Assembly: GCA_030837825.1 (NCBI GenBank)
Contig: JAUQYB010000110.1
Location: 49,528 to 113,527 of the forward strand
Source: Albidovulum sp.
GTDB lineage: Bacteria > Pseudomonadota > Alphaproteobacteria > Rhodobacterales > Rhodobacteraceae
DNA: 64,000 bases
Reading direction: 5' to 3'
Numbering within the stretch: the stretch's first letter is position 1; every line of letters begins with the position of its first letter. Below are positions 18,353 to 27,976 of the stretch, piece after piece. The position numbers and the translations under genes were made by a program. The notes under the pieces were generated by a model, which was not told the DNA's origin, made no database searches, and saw only the letters and a list, made by a program, of their open reading frames with translations.

Positions 18353-18368
18353 GTCCCGCTCAGGCGCC
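18344..18368. terminator. Perfect palindrome spanning two convergent stop codons (bidirectional terminator candidate)
   Basis: GGCGCCTGAG (18344-18353), a 5-nt loop and CTCAGGCGCC (18359-18368) form a flawless 10-bp stem. The TGA stops of both convergent genes are within the arms, so both proteins end in codons GGC GCC TGA. In the hslV direction the stem is followed by TTCCTTTTC, which is moderately U-rich; in the other direction there is no U tract. Confidence 0.6.
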
Positions 18369-18917
18369 GATGCGCTCCACCGTCAGGTTGCCGTTGGTAT
18401 AGACGCAGATGTCGGCGGCAATTGCCATCGCCTTCCGCGCGATCTCCTCGGCCTGAAGCTCGGTCTCCATCAGCCCGCGTGCGGCGGCCAGCGCGAAGTT
18501 GCCGCCGGAACCGATGGCGGCCACGTCATGCTCGGGCTCCAGCACGTCGCCGGCGCCGGTGACGACCAGAAGCGTGGTGCCGTCGGTGACGATCAGCATC
18601 GCCTCGAGCTTTTGCAGATATTTGTCGGTGCGCCAGTCCTTGGCCAGGTCCACACAGGCGCGGACCAACTGGCCCGGCGCGGCCTCGAGCTTCTTCTCCA
18701 GCCGCTCCAGAAGTGTGAAGGCGTCCGCCGTGGACCCGGCGAATCCCACCACCACATCGCGGCCGCCGGGCGAGAGCCTGCGCACCTTGCGCGCCGTGCC
18801 CTTGATCACGGTCTGGCCGAGACTGACCTGACCGTCGCCCGCCACGACCACCTCGCCGCCCCGCCGCACGCCGAGGATCGTCGTGCCGTGCCATCCCGGA
18901 AACTCGTTGTTCGCCAT
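18360..18917 (-). CDS. hslV: ATP-dependent protease peptidase subunit HslV (ClpQ)
   Basis: 185 residues of the proteasome-like threonine protease. The N-terminal nucleophile is Thr12, following an 11-residue propeptide ([11 protein letters not shown]). The mature start [20 protein letters not shown] and the block ARKVRRL match the family, as do the Gly-rich FAGSTADAF and [16 protein letters not shown] segments. It forms a dodecamer capped by HslU hexamers. ATG18917 is preceded by GGAGGG on the minus strand. Confidence 0.95.
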   Translation of the reverse strand: MANNEFPGWHGTTILGVRRGGEVVVAGDGQVSLGQTVIKGTARKVRRLSPGGRDVVVGFAGSTADAFTLLERLEKKLEAAPGQLVRACVDLAKDWRTDKYLQKLEAMLIVTDGTTLLVVTGAGDVLEPEHDVAAIGSGGNFALAAARGLMETELQAEEIARKAMAIAADICVYTNGNLTVERIGA

Positions 18918-18990
18918 CCGGCCCTCCGTTCTTCCGGTCCTATATGGCGCCGGCGGCACAGGCCCGCAACCGGCCCACAACCGCCCATGC

Positions 18991-19012
18991 AAAAGGGCGC
19001 CCGAAGGCGCCC
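18991..19012 (-). terminator. Rho-independent terminator of trxA
   Basis: On the minus strand, GGGCGCC-TTCG-GGCGCCC is followed by TTTTG. This is a 7-bp GC-only stem with a stable UUCG tetraloop and a short U run, beginning 23 bp after the trxA stop. It separates trxA from hslV. Confidence 0.85.
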
Positions 19013-19034
19013 TGACCGTGCGGATGCAAGGCGT

Positions 19035-19355
19035 TCAGATCGCCGACTCGATCCAGTTCTGCAATGCCGCCTTCGGCGCGGCACCGACCTTGTTGGACAC
19101 CACCTGCCCGCCCTTGAACATGAACAGCGCCGGAATCCCGCGCACGCCGAACTGCATCGGCAGGTCGGGGTGGTCGTCGACGTTGATCTTGGCGATCTTC
19201 ACCTTGCCGGCGTAGTGCTCCGACAGCTCCTCCAGCGCGGGGCCGATCTGCTTGCAGGGGCCGCACCCGTCCGCCCAGAAGTCGACCACGACCGGAATGG
19301 CGGAATTGCGGACTTCGGCATCGAAGTTGGCATCGGTGACGGCGACGGTGGCCAT
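19035..19355 (-). CDS. trxA: Thioredoxin with altered active-site context (WADGCGPC)
   Basis: 106 residues, full-length thioredoxin fold. The redox pair Cys31/Cys34 is in CGPC, and the cis-proline segment is [16 protein letters not shown]. The usual WAEWCGPC is here WADGCGPC: the Trp immediately before the first Cys is replaced by Gly30. In known thioredoxins that Trp packs against the disulfide and contributes to partner binding, so properties may differ. ATG19355 has GGAG 9 nt upstream. The gene lies downstream of addA on the same strand, about 60 bp apart, and ends in a clear terminator, so it probably closes the addBA transcript. Confidence 0.93.
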   Translation of the reverse strand: MATVAVTDANFDAEVRNSAIPVVVDFWADGCGPCKQIGPALEELSEHYAGKVKIAKINVDDHPDLPMQFGVRGIPALFMFKGGQVVSNKVGAAPKAALQNWIESAI

Positions 19356-19414
19356 GTGATCAGTCTCCAATCGGGGAAGCTTTGGTCAGAACGTATGGAT
19401 GGCCGCCCGGGACG

Positions 19415-22400
19415 TCAAGGGATGGTGGTCGCGGCGAAGGCTGCCCTCACGATCTCGGGAGGGAGCGGCATCAGCCGGCCGGTGCGGGTCCAGAGGATCG
19501 CGGTTTCGATCGCGCGGCCGGGAAAGATTTCCTCCAGCATGGCGGCATAGGCGCCCATCTGGCGGAGGAGTCCGTCCGGCACATCCCCGGGGCGCTCTGG
19601 CACCACCGCGTTCGACTTGTAGTCGACGACAAGAATACGGGTGTCGCCAACCAGCAGCCGGTCGATCGTTCCGTGAAGAAGTCGCCCGCCGAGCATCGGG
19701 ACACGGGCCGTCACCTCGACCTCGACAAGCGCCTCGGGCCCGAGAAGGCCCGCCATGTCGGGCGAGGTTAGCGTGTGTCGCGCCTCGTGCAAAACAGCCT
19801 CTGTTTCGGCCAGATCGGCGCTTTCCAACCCGCCGGACAGGAGCCCCGCCGCGATGTCGGGCCAGTCCGGCTCGGGCCATAGCGGCAGATGCTCCAGAAG
19901 GCGGTGAAGCATCGTCCCCCGGCGCAGTGCCGTCTCTTCGTCAAGCGCACCCTCCCCCGGCAGAGCCTTGGCCCCTCCCAGCGCGGAAGGCGACAGCGCG
20001 CTTTCCGCGGCCACCGCTGCGGGGGGCCGTTCTCGCGCCCAGTCCGGCAGCACAAACTCTATCGGCGCCTCGGGTGCGGCGATGGCCATTGGCGCGGGCC
20101 AGGATCCGTGTTCGTGGCGCCGCCCGATGCCACCTTCGGCCGGCAGGTCCACCGCGCCTGCCTTCTCCACGCCGTCGGCCACCAGCTTGTGCCAGCTTTC
20201 CGCGCCGTCATTCGCGCCCTCCGTGCCGCAGACGATCAGCCAGCTTTCCGCCCGCGTCATCGCGACGTAGAGAAGCCGCATCCGCTCTTCCCGCTGGCGT
20301 TCGAGAAGGGCGGCGCGCGCGTTGGCTATCAGCGCCGGAGTGTCCTCGGCCAGGGTTTTCCAGACCGCCCGGCCGTTCATGCTGAGAATGCTGTCGCGCA
20401 CGTCATCCCGCCGCCTGGCGGTGTCGGGCAGGATCACGATCGGCGATTCCAGCCCCTTCGCGCCATGCACCGTCATCACCCGGATCGCACGCGGGGCGGT
20501 ATCGAGCCGCCGCTTGATTTCCACCTCGTCTGCGTCGAGCCAGGCGAGGAACCCCGTCAGGCTCGGCACCTCGGCGTGCTCGAAGGCGAGCGCCTGGGCC
20601 AGAAGCGCGTCGATGCCGTCCTCGGCCTCGGCGCCGAGACGTGCCACCAGCCTCTCACGCCCCCCGTGGCGCGTCAGGATCCGTTCCAGGAGTTCGAAGG
20701 GCCGCAGATAGTCGGCCTCGTCCCGCAGATCGTTCAGGATCGCGAGTGTCGCCGCGTGTTCGTCGGTCCGGGCGCGCAGGGCGGTCCAGAGGAAGCTTTT
20801 CGGCGGGCGCGGCCTGGCGAGGTCGTAAAGCGCCGCTTCGGTCCAGCCGAAGAGCGGCGAGCGGAGCGCGGCCGCAAGCGACAGGTCGTCCTCCGGCGTC
20901 GCAAGGAAGCGCAGGAGCGCGGTCAGGTCCTTCACCGCCAGCTCGCCACCGATCTTCAGCCGGTCGGCCCCGGCGATACGGAGCCCCTGCGCCTTGCAGG
21001 CGCGGATGATCTCGTGAAAGAGGTCCGACCGGCGCTGCACGAGGATGAGAAAATCGCCTTCGTGGATCGCGCGCGTCTCTGCCTGCGTCCGGATGGCGGT
21101 GCCGGCGTCGATCATGCGCCTGATTTCCGCGGCGATCCGGCGCGCCAGCACGACGTTGTGATGATCCTCGGGCAGAAGATCGACCGGATCGAACCAGTTC
21201 TCGGGCTCGGGATCCTCGGCCCTGGGCACCAGAGGCCAGACATCCACGCGCCCGGGAAGGTCGCCGTGGAAGGCGATGTGCTTTGGCGATCCGCCCAGCC
21301 CCCGGTTCACCCGTTCGTCGAAGGTCAGGTCGACAACCCGCAGGATCGCGTCCGACGAACGGAAGGAATGTTCCAGCTCCAGGGTCAGAACCGCCCGGTC
21401 GATCTGCGCGTATTTCAGCGCGAAATGACCCCGCATCGCGTCGAAGGCGGCAAGATCGGCACCCTGGAAGGAATAGATTGACTGCTTCTTGTCGCCGACG
21501 ACGAAGATCGTCCGTTCTATGCCACGAGCGCTTTCGCCGGTGGTGAACTCGTCGGCCAGAAGTTCGATCACCTGCCATTGGCCGGGGCTGGTGTCCTGCG
21601 CCTCGTCCACCAGGATGTGGTCGATGCCGCCGTCAAGACGGAAGAGCACCCATGCCGCCACCTCCCGGTCCGACAGAAGCCGGGCGGAGCGGCTGATGAG
21701 ATCGTCGAAGTCGAGCCAGCCGGCGCGGGTCTTTTGTGCCTCGTAGCGCGGCAGGAATGCCGAGGCGAAGCGGTGCAGCGCATGGGTCTTCTCGGCCGCG
21801 GCCAGCGCAAGCCGGCGCTCGCGGCCCGCCTCGACGCGGGACATGAGCGCTTCGATCTGCGGCATGAGCGCGGCAGCCTGCCCTTCGCGCAAGGCTTTCC
21901 TGGGGAAGTCGCCGATCTTGACCGCATAGGCGCCCGCCTTGGCCTTGGCGCCATAAAGGAACACGCCCTCGAGCACCGCCAGCATCTCCACCCCCGGTGG
22001 CAGGGCCAGCGCGGCGGCAATCCTGCCGCCCGCCGTCACGTCGGACTGTATGCCGCCCGCAAGCAGCGGAAGGAGGCTGCGCAGCAATGCCGGATCGCCG
22101 GGCCCCAGAATCTCGGCGGCAAGGCGGGCCTCGTCAAAGCCGGGGGGCAATCCGAAACCGGCAAGGATCCCATCGTGGTCGACGAGATCAGGAAAACAGT
22201 CTCTGTTCCGGCACAATTCAGCGAGGAAAGCCCCGAGGTCCTCGCCCGACATCACGCTCACCCCGGCGTCGAATGCGGCCTGATCGCCACCGTCGGCCAT
22301 ATCTTCGGCGATGCTCTCTCGCATCAGACGGGCGGCGCGATCGTCGAGTTCGGAAAAATCCGGCGACACGCCGGCCTCGAGCGGGAAGCGTCGCAGAAGA

Positions 22401-22786
22401 CCGGCGCAGAACGAGTGGATCGTCTGGATCTTCAGGCCGCCCGGGGTTTCGATGGCGCGCGCGAAAAGCCGCCGGGCGCGTGCCAGCGTATCGGCATCGA
22501 CGGGGCTGTCCACGCCGAGCGCGGTCAGAGCCTTGCGCAACGCCGGTTCGGGCAGCATCGCCCATTCGCCCAGCCGGCGGAACAGGCGGTTCTGCATCTC
22601 GCTCGCGGCGGATGTGGTGTAGGTCAGGCAGAGGATGCGCTGCGGCTCGGTTCCCCCCAGAAGCAGCCGTGCCACCCGGTCGGTCAGCACCCTGGTCTTG
22701 CCCGATCCGGCGTTCGCCGAAAGCCAGGTCGAGGCCGCCGGGTCGGCCGCCTGAACCTGTCGCGCGCTGGCGTCGTCGCGTCTCAT
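19415..22786 (-). CDS. addA: Double-strand break repair helicase-nuclease AddA
   Basis: 1123 residues of a UvrD/SF1A helicase with a C-terminal RecB-type nuclease. Walker A is ANAGSGKT (residues 24-31) and motif II is ILVDEAQDTSPGQW. Later motifs include VGDKKQSIYSFQGAD (motif III) and VMTVHGAKGLESPIVILPDT (motif V). The nuclease DYK motif is VVDYKSN near the C-terminus. With AddB it processes double-strand ends for RecA. ATG22786 overlaps the addB stop (ATGA), indicating coupled translation and equimolar subunits. Confidence 0.95.
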   Translation of the reverse strand: MRRDDASARQVQAADPAASTWLSANAGSGKTRVLTDRVARLLLGGTEPQRILCLTYTTSAASEMQNRLFRRLGEWAMLPEPALRKALTALGVDSPVDADTLARARRLFARAIETPGGLKIQTIHSFCAGLLRRFPLEAGVSPDFSELDDRAARLMRESIAEDMADGGDQAAFDAGVSVMSGEDLGAFLAELCRNRDCFPDLVDHDGILAGFGLPPGFDEARLAAEILGPGDPALLRSLLPLLAGGIQSDVTAGGRIAAALALPPGVEMLAVLEGVFLYGAKAKAGAYAVKIGDFPRKALREGQAAALMPQIEALMSRVEAGRERRLALAAAEKTHALHRFASAFLPRYEAQKTRAGWLDFDDLISRSARLLSDREVAAWVLFRLDGGIDHILVDEAQDTSPGQWQVIELLADEFTTGESARGIERTIFVVGDKKQSIYSFQGADLAAFDAMRGHFALKYAQIDRAVLTLELEHSFRSSDAILRVVDLTFDERVNRGLGGSPKHIAFHGDLPGRVDVWPLVPRAEDPEPENWFDPVDLLPEDHHNVVLARRIAAEIRRMIDAGTAIRTQAETRAIHEGDFLILVQRRSDLFHEIIRACKAQGLRIAGADRLKIGGELAVKDLTALLRFLATPEDDLSLAAALRSPLFGWTEAALYDLARPRPPKSFLWTALRARTDEHAATLAILNDLRDEADYLRPFELLERILTRHGGRERLVARLGAEAEDGIDALLAQALAFEHAEVPSLTGFLAWLDADEVEIKRRLDTAPRAIRVMTVHGAKGLESPIVILPDTARRRDDVRDSILSMNGRAVWKTLAEDTPALIANARAALLERQREERMRLLYVAMTRAESWLIVCGTEGANDGAESWHKLVADGVEKAGAVDLPAEGGIGRRHEHGSWPAPMAIAAPEAPIEFVLPDWARERPPAAVAAESALSPSALGGAKALPGEGALDEETALRRGTMLHRLLEHLPLWPEPDWPDIAAGLLSGGLESADLAETEAVLHEARHTLTSPDMAGLLGPEALVEVEVTARVPMLGGRLLHGTIDRLLVGDTRILVVDYKSNAVVPERPGDVPDGLLRQMGAYAAMLEEIFPGRAIETAILWTRTGRLMPLPPEIVRAAFAATTIP

Positions 22787-25731
22787 CCGACATCCTCCGG
22801 CGACGAGGGCGACGCCATCTCCCATTCGCCGAAGCGCGCGAGGTGATCGTAGTCACCCGCCGAATAGGCCCCGAACATCGCGCGGCGCGACGTGTAGCCG
22901 GTTTCACGCCGGTCGAAGGCCGCGATCAGCCGGGCGAGCGATTGCCATGTTTCGCCGAGACTTTCCGGGTTGATCTCAACCGCGGCCTCCCGGCCCTCGC
23001 CGCCAAGCTGGATATAGCTCGCCCCCTCCACCCGGCAGGGGCCGATCACCCGGAAGGCTCCGCGTTCCGCCATCGCCGCTTCCAGAAAGAGCTGCTTGTC
23101 GAAGCTGCGCTGCTGCTTGGGACTTGGCGGCGAGCCTGACTTGTAGTCGTAGATATGCACCCTGCCGTCCGCGAGGGCGTCGATCCGGTCTGGCCGGGCG
23201 GTCAGGGTGAATCCGCTGTTCTCAACCAGGACGGCCCCCATTTCCTCCACCACCATCGGCATGCCGCGCGCCGCGCGGATGGCCTCGGCTGCGACGAAAG
23301 CCGGCGCAATCCGCGCGATCCGCGTCCGCCAGATCCGCCGCGCGCTGGGCCAGGGAACCTTCGCCTTGAGGATTTCATCGCTTAGCGCCAGAAGCCGCGC
23401 TTCGGCCTCGGCGGGCGTTTCTACGACAGGCCGGCCGCGCACGAAACGTTCGACAATGTCATGCAGAATCTTGCCCCGCAGCCGCGCGTCCGGCCGGCCG
23501 GACAGCGGATCCAGCGGGAAAAGGCGCAGGATGTGGCGGGCATAGATGGCGTAGGGGTCGCGGATCAGGGTCGAGATCCCCGTCACCGCCAGTTCGCGCG
23601 GCCTTGCGTCCAGCGGTGGACGGGGGGCCGGTCGGGCGGCGGGCGGGACGGCGGCCCGGGGGCGCTCCAGCGCCGCTGCGAGATCGAGCCACTCGCGTCC
23701 GCGTCTCCGCATTGCCTCAAGCGCTTCCGGACCGCCCTGCTCGGGTAGCCCCGCGATGAGGTTGGTCAGCCGTGCGAGCCAGCGCGACGGCACCGTTTCG
23801 GCGTCGTCGTCGCGGGCGGCGCGCGACAGGACCACATCCGCCGCGCCTGCCGCCTGCTGGTAGTCATGCGCTGAGAGCCCGATCTGCCGTTCCGGCAGAA
23901 GCAGGCCCGCTTTGAGACGCATCTGGCGCGACAGCCACGGATCGGGTGCGGGCGCCGCGGGCCATACCCCTTCGTTCAGCCCGGCGAGAATCGTCACATC
24001 CGCCCCGCCGACCCGCGCCTCCAGCGTGCCGCGGATCGCGATCAGCGGATGTGCCGTGGCCGTCTGCCGCACGTTGGCCGCGGAAAGCAGCGCCGTCACG
24101 AGGTCGGCGTAGCCCGCAGGCGAAAACCGCGCGCCGTGGGCGGCTTCGCGTCGCAGCCCCTCCATCGTGGTCAGGGCAAGCTGCCCCGCCTCCTTGCGCC
24201 AAAGCTCACTTCCCTCGACGCTGCCGAAAGGTCCGGCAGCAAGCGAGCCCGACAGTGCAAGATGTGTCTCTACACAGGCTGCAAGAGGCCGCTCACCCGC
24301 TTCCTCGACCCCGGCGAGGCTGGCGCCGATCCATCTAACCCAGGCCATGCGATCGGCCTCGGCCGTCGCGCCCGCCCAGGCTTCAAGCCTGTCTTGGGTG
24401 GGAAAGGCGGGTCCGTGCCGGCGCAGGGAAAGCTCGAGTTCGCGGGTGAAGCGCAGGTGCGGGCCGCGGTCCTTGCCGCCCGTTGCGGCCAGGGGGTGCT
24501 TCAGAAGCACGATCAGCGCCTCGGCCGAAACGCGTCGTCCGAAAAGCTGAGCTACATGGCGCAACAGACGCCCCGGGGCAGACTGGACAAGCGGCCGGCC
24601 GGCGCTGTCGTCGGGCAGGATGCCCCAGCGGTCGAGCGCGGCGGTGACGCGACGGGCGAGGATGCGGTCAGGGGTGACAAGGTGGGCGCGCTTGCCCCCC
24701 TCGGCCGCCTTGCGCAGCCGAAGCGCGATGGCGAGAGCCTCGGCCCGGGGGGTTGGCGCCTCGATCAGGGTCAATCGGGCTGTCGGCGCTGCGAGCTGTC
24801 CAAGTGTCCCGCCCTCGGCCATCCACTGGTCCGTCACCGGCGCAGGCCTGAGCGAGAGAGAGATGATGCGGTTGCGCGCAGGATCGGGGGCCGGGGTGTC
24901 GATCCACCGTTGAACGGCATCGGCCCCGAGCCCCAGCGACCGCGCCAGCGCGAAGAAGCGGTACTGCGGATGATCCTCGTTCGGGATCGGCCCCGCCGAG
25001 AGGCTGGTCCAGGCGAAATCCGGCATGTCGAAGTCGAACCCGGGCAGCACCACGGCGCCGTTCGGCAGGCTGGCCACGGCACGGATCAGGACCTGCGTCG
25101 CCCCGCGCGATCCGGTGGAGCCGGCGACGATCACCGGATCGGCCGGGGCGGTCCGTGCCCAGCGCCCGGCCATCGCCTCGACCACCCGGCGCTGCCGCGC
25201 CTCGGCATCCGGCTCGGCGTCGGCGGCGAAATAGCGCGCGACGATGCGGATGACGGCGAGGCTGCGTTCCCAGTGCGCGGCGTGGTTCTCGGCAAGGTTC
25301 GCGGCCTCGAACGCGTCAGGGGCGACGCCCTCGCCCTGCATCTCGGCCAGGAGCGTGGCAAGGCTGTCGGCCAGGTCGAACACCGGCGTGCCGGGGGCGA
25401 AGGTGCGTTCCCGCGCGACGAGTTCGCCCACCAGCCGCGCAAGCTCCAGCCGCCGGCGGAGCGGGGGCACGGCGGGCGGCACGGCGACAAGAGGATCGCC
25501 GGCAAGGTCGGTCACCAGGCGAAGCCGCGGCAGAAGGCGCGGGCCACGGGCGTCGAACGCCCCGCGCACGGCGGCGAGCATCCGCGCCGAGTTCAGGTAG
25601 ACCGTCACCCGCGCGAGCGCCTCGGGCGGCGTTTCCCGCATCCGCGCCAGAAGCCCGTCGACAAAGGCAGCGGGAAAATCGGCGCCGGGCGGCAGGCCGA
25701 ACAGCCGTGCGCCCGCTCCGCCCTCAGTCAT
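22783..25731 (-). CDS. addB: Double-strand break repair protein AddB
   Basis: 982 residues. This is the alphaproteobacterial type of AddB, with a degenerate helicase fold (no intact Walker A visible) and a C-terminal nuclease. The nuclease domain shows GKILHDIVERFVRGR and the catalytic IYDYKSGSPP. It forms the AddAB complex that replaces RecBCD in this lineage. The start ATG25731 lies within the 3' end of murU (8-bp overlap), so the two are probably on one message. No CxxC iron-sulfur cluster pattern of the Bacillus type is evident by eye. Confidence 0.92.
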   Translation of the reverse strand: MTEGGAGARLFGLPPGADFPAAFVDGLLARMRETPPEALARVTVYLNSARMLAAVRGAFDARGPRLLPRLRLVTDLAGDPLVAVPPAVPPLRRRLELARLVGELVARERTFAPGTPVFDLADSLATLLAEMQGEGVAPDAFEAANLAENHAAHWERSLAVIRIVARYFAADAEPDAEARQRRVVEAMAGRWARTAPADPVIVAGSTGSRGATQVLIRAVASLPNGAVVLPGFDFDMPDFAWTSLSAGPIPNEDHPQYRFFALARSLGLGADAVQRWIDTPAPDPARNRIISLSLRPAPVTDQWMAEGGTLGQLAAPTARLTLIEAPTPRAEALAIALRLRKAAEGGKRAHLVTPDRILARRVTAALDRWGILPDDSAGRPLVQSAPGRLLRHVAQLFGRRVSAEALIVLLKHPLAATGGKDRGPHLRFTRELELSLRRHGPAFPTQDRLEAWAGATAEADRMAWVRWIGASLAGVEEAGERPLAACVETHLALSGSLAAGPFGSVEGSELWRKEAGQLALTTMEGLRREAAHGARFSPAGYADLVTALLSAANVRQTATAHPLIAIRGTLEARVGGADVTILAGLNEGVWPAAPAPDPWLSRQMRLKAGLLLPERQIGLSAHDYQQAAGAADVVLSRAARDDDAETVPSRWLARLTNLIAGLPEQGGPEALEAMRRRGREWLDLAAALERPRAAVPPAARPAPRPPLDARPRELAVTGISTLIRDPYAIYARHILRLFPLDPLSGRPDARLRGKILHDIVERFVRGRPVVETPAEAEARLLALSDEILKAKVPWPSARRIWRTRIARIAPAFVAAEAIRAARGMPMVVEEMGAVLVENSGFTLTARPDRIDALADGRVHIYDYKSGSPPSPKQQRSFDKQLFLEAAMAERGAFRVIGPCRVEGASYIQLGGEGREAAVEINPESLGETWQSLARLIAAFDRRETGYTSRRAMFGAYSAGDYDHLARFGEWEMASPSSPEDVG

Positions 25732-26416
25732 GGCCCGCCTCCCGCAACATCCGTTCGGCGAGGGGGATCGACTCCGGCCGCCCGACATCGCACCACCCGC
25801 CGCGGTGAATCGTGCCGTAGAGACGCCCCGCCGCGGCCATGTCGTTCCAAAGGCGGTTTAGCGAAAAGACCTCCTCGCCGATCGCCGCCAGCCCTTCGGT
25901 CCTGACGATCCCGGCGCCGGTATAGACGTGGCTCTGCCCCCGCCGGATCCGTCCGTCGGAATCCAGATCGAAGTCGCCCGGACCGGTGTGACCGGTGGCG
26001 CCTTCGCGCGGGACAAGCAGCAGGAGCCCGTCCATCCGGTCGGGATTCCAGGCCTTCCGCAACTCGGCGACCGGATTTTCCCCGGTCCAGACGGCGTCGG
26101 TGTTGAGCGTCAGGACTGGCCCGGGGCCAAGCAGCGGCAGGGCGCGTCTGAGCCCGCCGCCAGTTTCAAGAATCGTCTCTGCTTCAGCCGAAAACTGGAT
26201 GTCGGGGCGGGTGGACAGATGCTGGCGGATTTGCTGGGGCAGGTAGTGGAGATTGGCGACGATGCGCCGGACGCCGGCGCCGTCGGCCTGGTCAAGCGCG
26301 TGATCGAGCAAGGTGCGGCCGCCGACCGCGATCAGGGGCTTCGGCCGGTCTTTCGTCAGCACGCCCATGCGGGTGCCGAAACCGGCCGTGAACAGCATGA
26401 TGGCTTCGGGGGTCAT
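25724..26416 (-). CDS. murU: N-acetylmuramate-1-phosphate uridylyltransferase MurU
   Basis: 230 residues of a nucleotidyltransferase with the N-terminal pyrophosphorylase signature LFTAGFGTRMGVLTKDRPKPLI and the sugar-binding ETGGGLRRALPLL. MurU makes UDP-MurNAc from MurNAc-1-P and UTP in the peptidoglycan recycling route that bypasses de novo, fosfomycin-sensitive synthesis. Its partner kinase AmgK is directly upstream with an ATGA overlap, which supports MurU over other sugar nucleotidyltransferases. Confidence 0.88.
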   Translation of the reverse strand: MTPEAIMLFTAGFGTRMGVLTKDRPKPLIAVGGRTLLDHALDQADGAGVRRIVANLHYLPQQIRQHLSTRPDIQFSAEAETILETGGGLRRALPLLGPGPVLTLNTDAVWTGENPVAELRKAWNPDRMDGLLLLVPREGATGHTGPGDFDLDSDGRIRRGQSHVYTGAGIVRTEGLAAIGEEVFSLNRLWNDMAAAGRLYGTIHRGGWCDVGRPESIPLAERMLREAGHD

Positions 26417-27417
26417 CCGGCCCGCTCCCTCAGCCGCGCAATGCGCTCGGGCGTGGGGGCAGGCAGGCCCGCACGCACCGCGCGGGCAAGCTCTGCCAGC
26501 GCCGGGTGTTTCAGGTTGCGCTCCAGCGCGGCCCAGACCCGCGGCAGATGCGCAAGGTACTGGGGCTTTCCGTCACGCCGAGCAAGCCGGGCGAAGACGC
26601 CGACGATCCTGAGCGCCCTTTGCGCGCCGAGAAGCGCATAGATCGCGGCAAACCGGTCGTGATCAAGGCCGCGGGACCCGGTGTAGCGCGCGATCATCGC
26701 CTGTTCGATCGCCAGCGAAACATCGCGCCGCGCATCCTGCAGAAGCGAGACGAGATCGTAGGCGGGGTGGGCCGCAACCGCATCCTGGAAATCCAGAAGC
26801 CCGAGGCGCGCGTGCCCCGGGCGGTCAGGCAGCCAGATGAGGTTTTCCGAGTGGAAGTCGCGCAAGGACAGGGCGACCTGACCATCGGAAAACCGGTCGT
26901 GAAGCGCCGCAATCCGTGACGGAAGCTCCTCGGACGCCGGCGTGCGCTCGGCGCCGATGCCGGGAAGATACCACTCGGGCAGGATTGCGACCAGATCGGC
27001 AAGGGCCGGGCCGCCGAGCGGCGGGGCGAAATCGGGCGGCGGGTGGCGATGGAGATCGGCGAGGAAATCGGTGGCGGCGGCATATATCTCTGCCTCGCGC
27101 CCCGGATCGGCCGCGACCAGTCGCGCCACCAGCGCATCGCCGAGGTCCTCGAGGAGGAGGAGACCCTGCGCGTGATCCTCGGCGAAAATCCCGGGCGCGG
27201 AATAGCCCTGCGCCCGAAGCCAGTGCCCCACCCGCGCGAAGCGGGCGGTATCCTCGCCGCGGCCGGGCGGCGCATCCATCAGGACGGCGCGCCGGTCGCC
27301 GAGCGCAAGACGTTCGTAGCGCCGGGCCGAGGCATCGCCGGCGAGGACCGCGCGCGCCGCGCCGGCCCACCCCGCCGATGCGAGGAATCCTTCGATGAGG
27401 CGGTCGCGATCAGTCAT
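26413..27417 (-). CDS. amgK: N-acetylmuramate/N-acetylglucosamine anomeric kinase AmgK
   Basis: 334 residues of the aminoglycoside-phosphotransferase fold. Visible motifs are GDASARRYERL (nucleotide loop), ALSLRDFHSENLIWL (catalytic loop) and LGLLDFQDAVAAHPAYDLVSLLQDARRD (metal-binding DFQDA). AmgK phosphorylates MurNAc at C1 for MurU. ATG27417 lies inside the end of tsaE (8-bp overlap). The tsaE-amgK-murU order is common in alphaproteobacteria, where amgK is often misnamed a phosphotransferase. Confidence 0.88.
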   Translation of the reverse strand: MTDRDRLIEGFLASAGWAGAARAVLAGDASARRYERLALGDRRAVLMDAPPGRGEDTARFARVGHWLRAQGYSAPGIFAEDHAQGLLLLEDLGDALVARLVAADPGREAEIYAAATDFLADLHRHPPPDFAPPLGGPALADLVAILPEWYLPGIGAERTPASEELPSRIAALHDRFSDGQVALSLRDFHSENLIWLPDRPGHARLGLLDFQDAVAAHPAYDLVSLLQDARRDVSLAIEQAMIARYTGSRGLDHDRFAAIYALLGAQRALRIVGVFARLARRDGKPQYLAHLPRVWAALERNLKHPALAELARAVRAGLPAPTPERIARLRERAG

Positions 27418-27928
27418 CGCCGCGCCACCCGCCCGAAGCGATCGCGGACAGGACCGGCGCCCACCGGGCCGAGGCAGAGACGAATTCGGCCTCGCGCATG
27501 GTTTCGCCCCCACCCGGACCCAGCCGCAGCACGAGTGCGCCGGCAGGCCGCGCGTGGGCCAGCCGGTCGGGCCATTCGACAAGGCAGATCGCCGTGTCGA
27601 ACGCCTGGTCGAGCCCGAGCTCCATCACCTCGTCCGGTCCCGTCAAACGATAGAGATCGGCATGCCAGATCTCGACGGGGCCGGCATCGTAGACCTGGAC
27701 GAGCGTGAACGTGGGCGAGGGCACGTCCTCGCTTTTGCCGAGGGCGGCGAGACGCGACTGGATCAGGGCGCGGCAGAAGTGGGATTTCCCGGCCCCGATC
27801 GGGCCTTCGAGAAGCAAGGTGTCGCCGGGCCGCAGCCGCGCGCCCAGCCACCGTGCGAGTTGCGTGGTGTCTTCGGCTGTGCCGAGCGTGATGCGGACCG
27901 GGCGGGAAAGAGGCGGAGCGTCATCCAT
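27410..27928 (-). CDS. tsaE: tRNA threonylcarbamoyladenosine biosynthesis ATPase TsaE
   Basis: 172 residues of the P-loop ATPase that works with TsaB and TsaD to make t6A37 in ANN-decoding tRNAs. Walker A is GPIGAGKS (residues 42-49), followed by SPTFTLVQVYD and WHADLYRL. A C-terminal extension after about residue 150 is slightly longer than in E. coli. It heads the overlapping tsaE-amgK-murU-addB-addA series. Its partner gene tsaD is also in this window at about 39-40 kb. Confidence 0.92.
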   Translation of the reverse strand: MDDAPPLSRPVRITLGTAEDTTQLARWLGARLRPGDTLLLEGPIGAGKSHFCRALIQSRLAALGKSEDVPSPTFTLVQVYDAGPVEIWHADLYRLTGPDEVMELGLDQAFDTAICLVEWPDRLAHARPAGALVLRLGPGGGETMREAEFVSASARWAPVLSAIASGGWRGDD

Positions 27929-27976
27929 GAAATGACTTTTAGCGCCACGCGCCCGGGCCGCAAGATGGCGCTGGCC

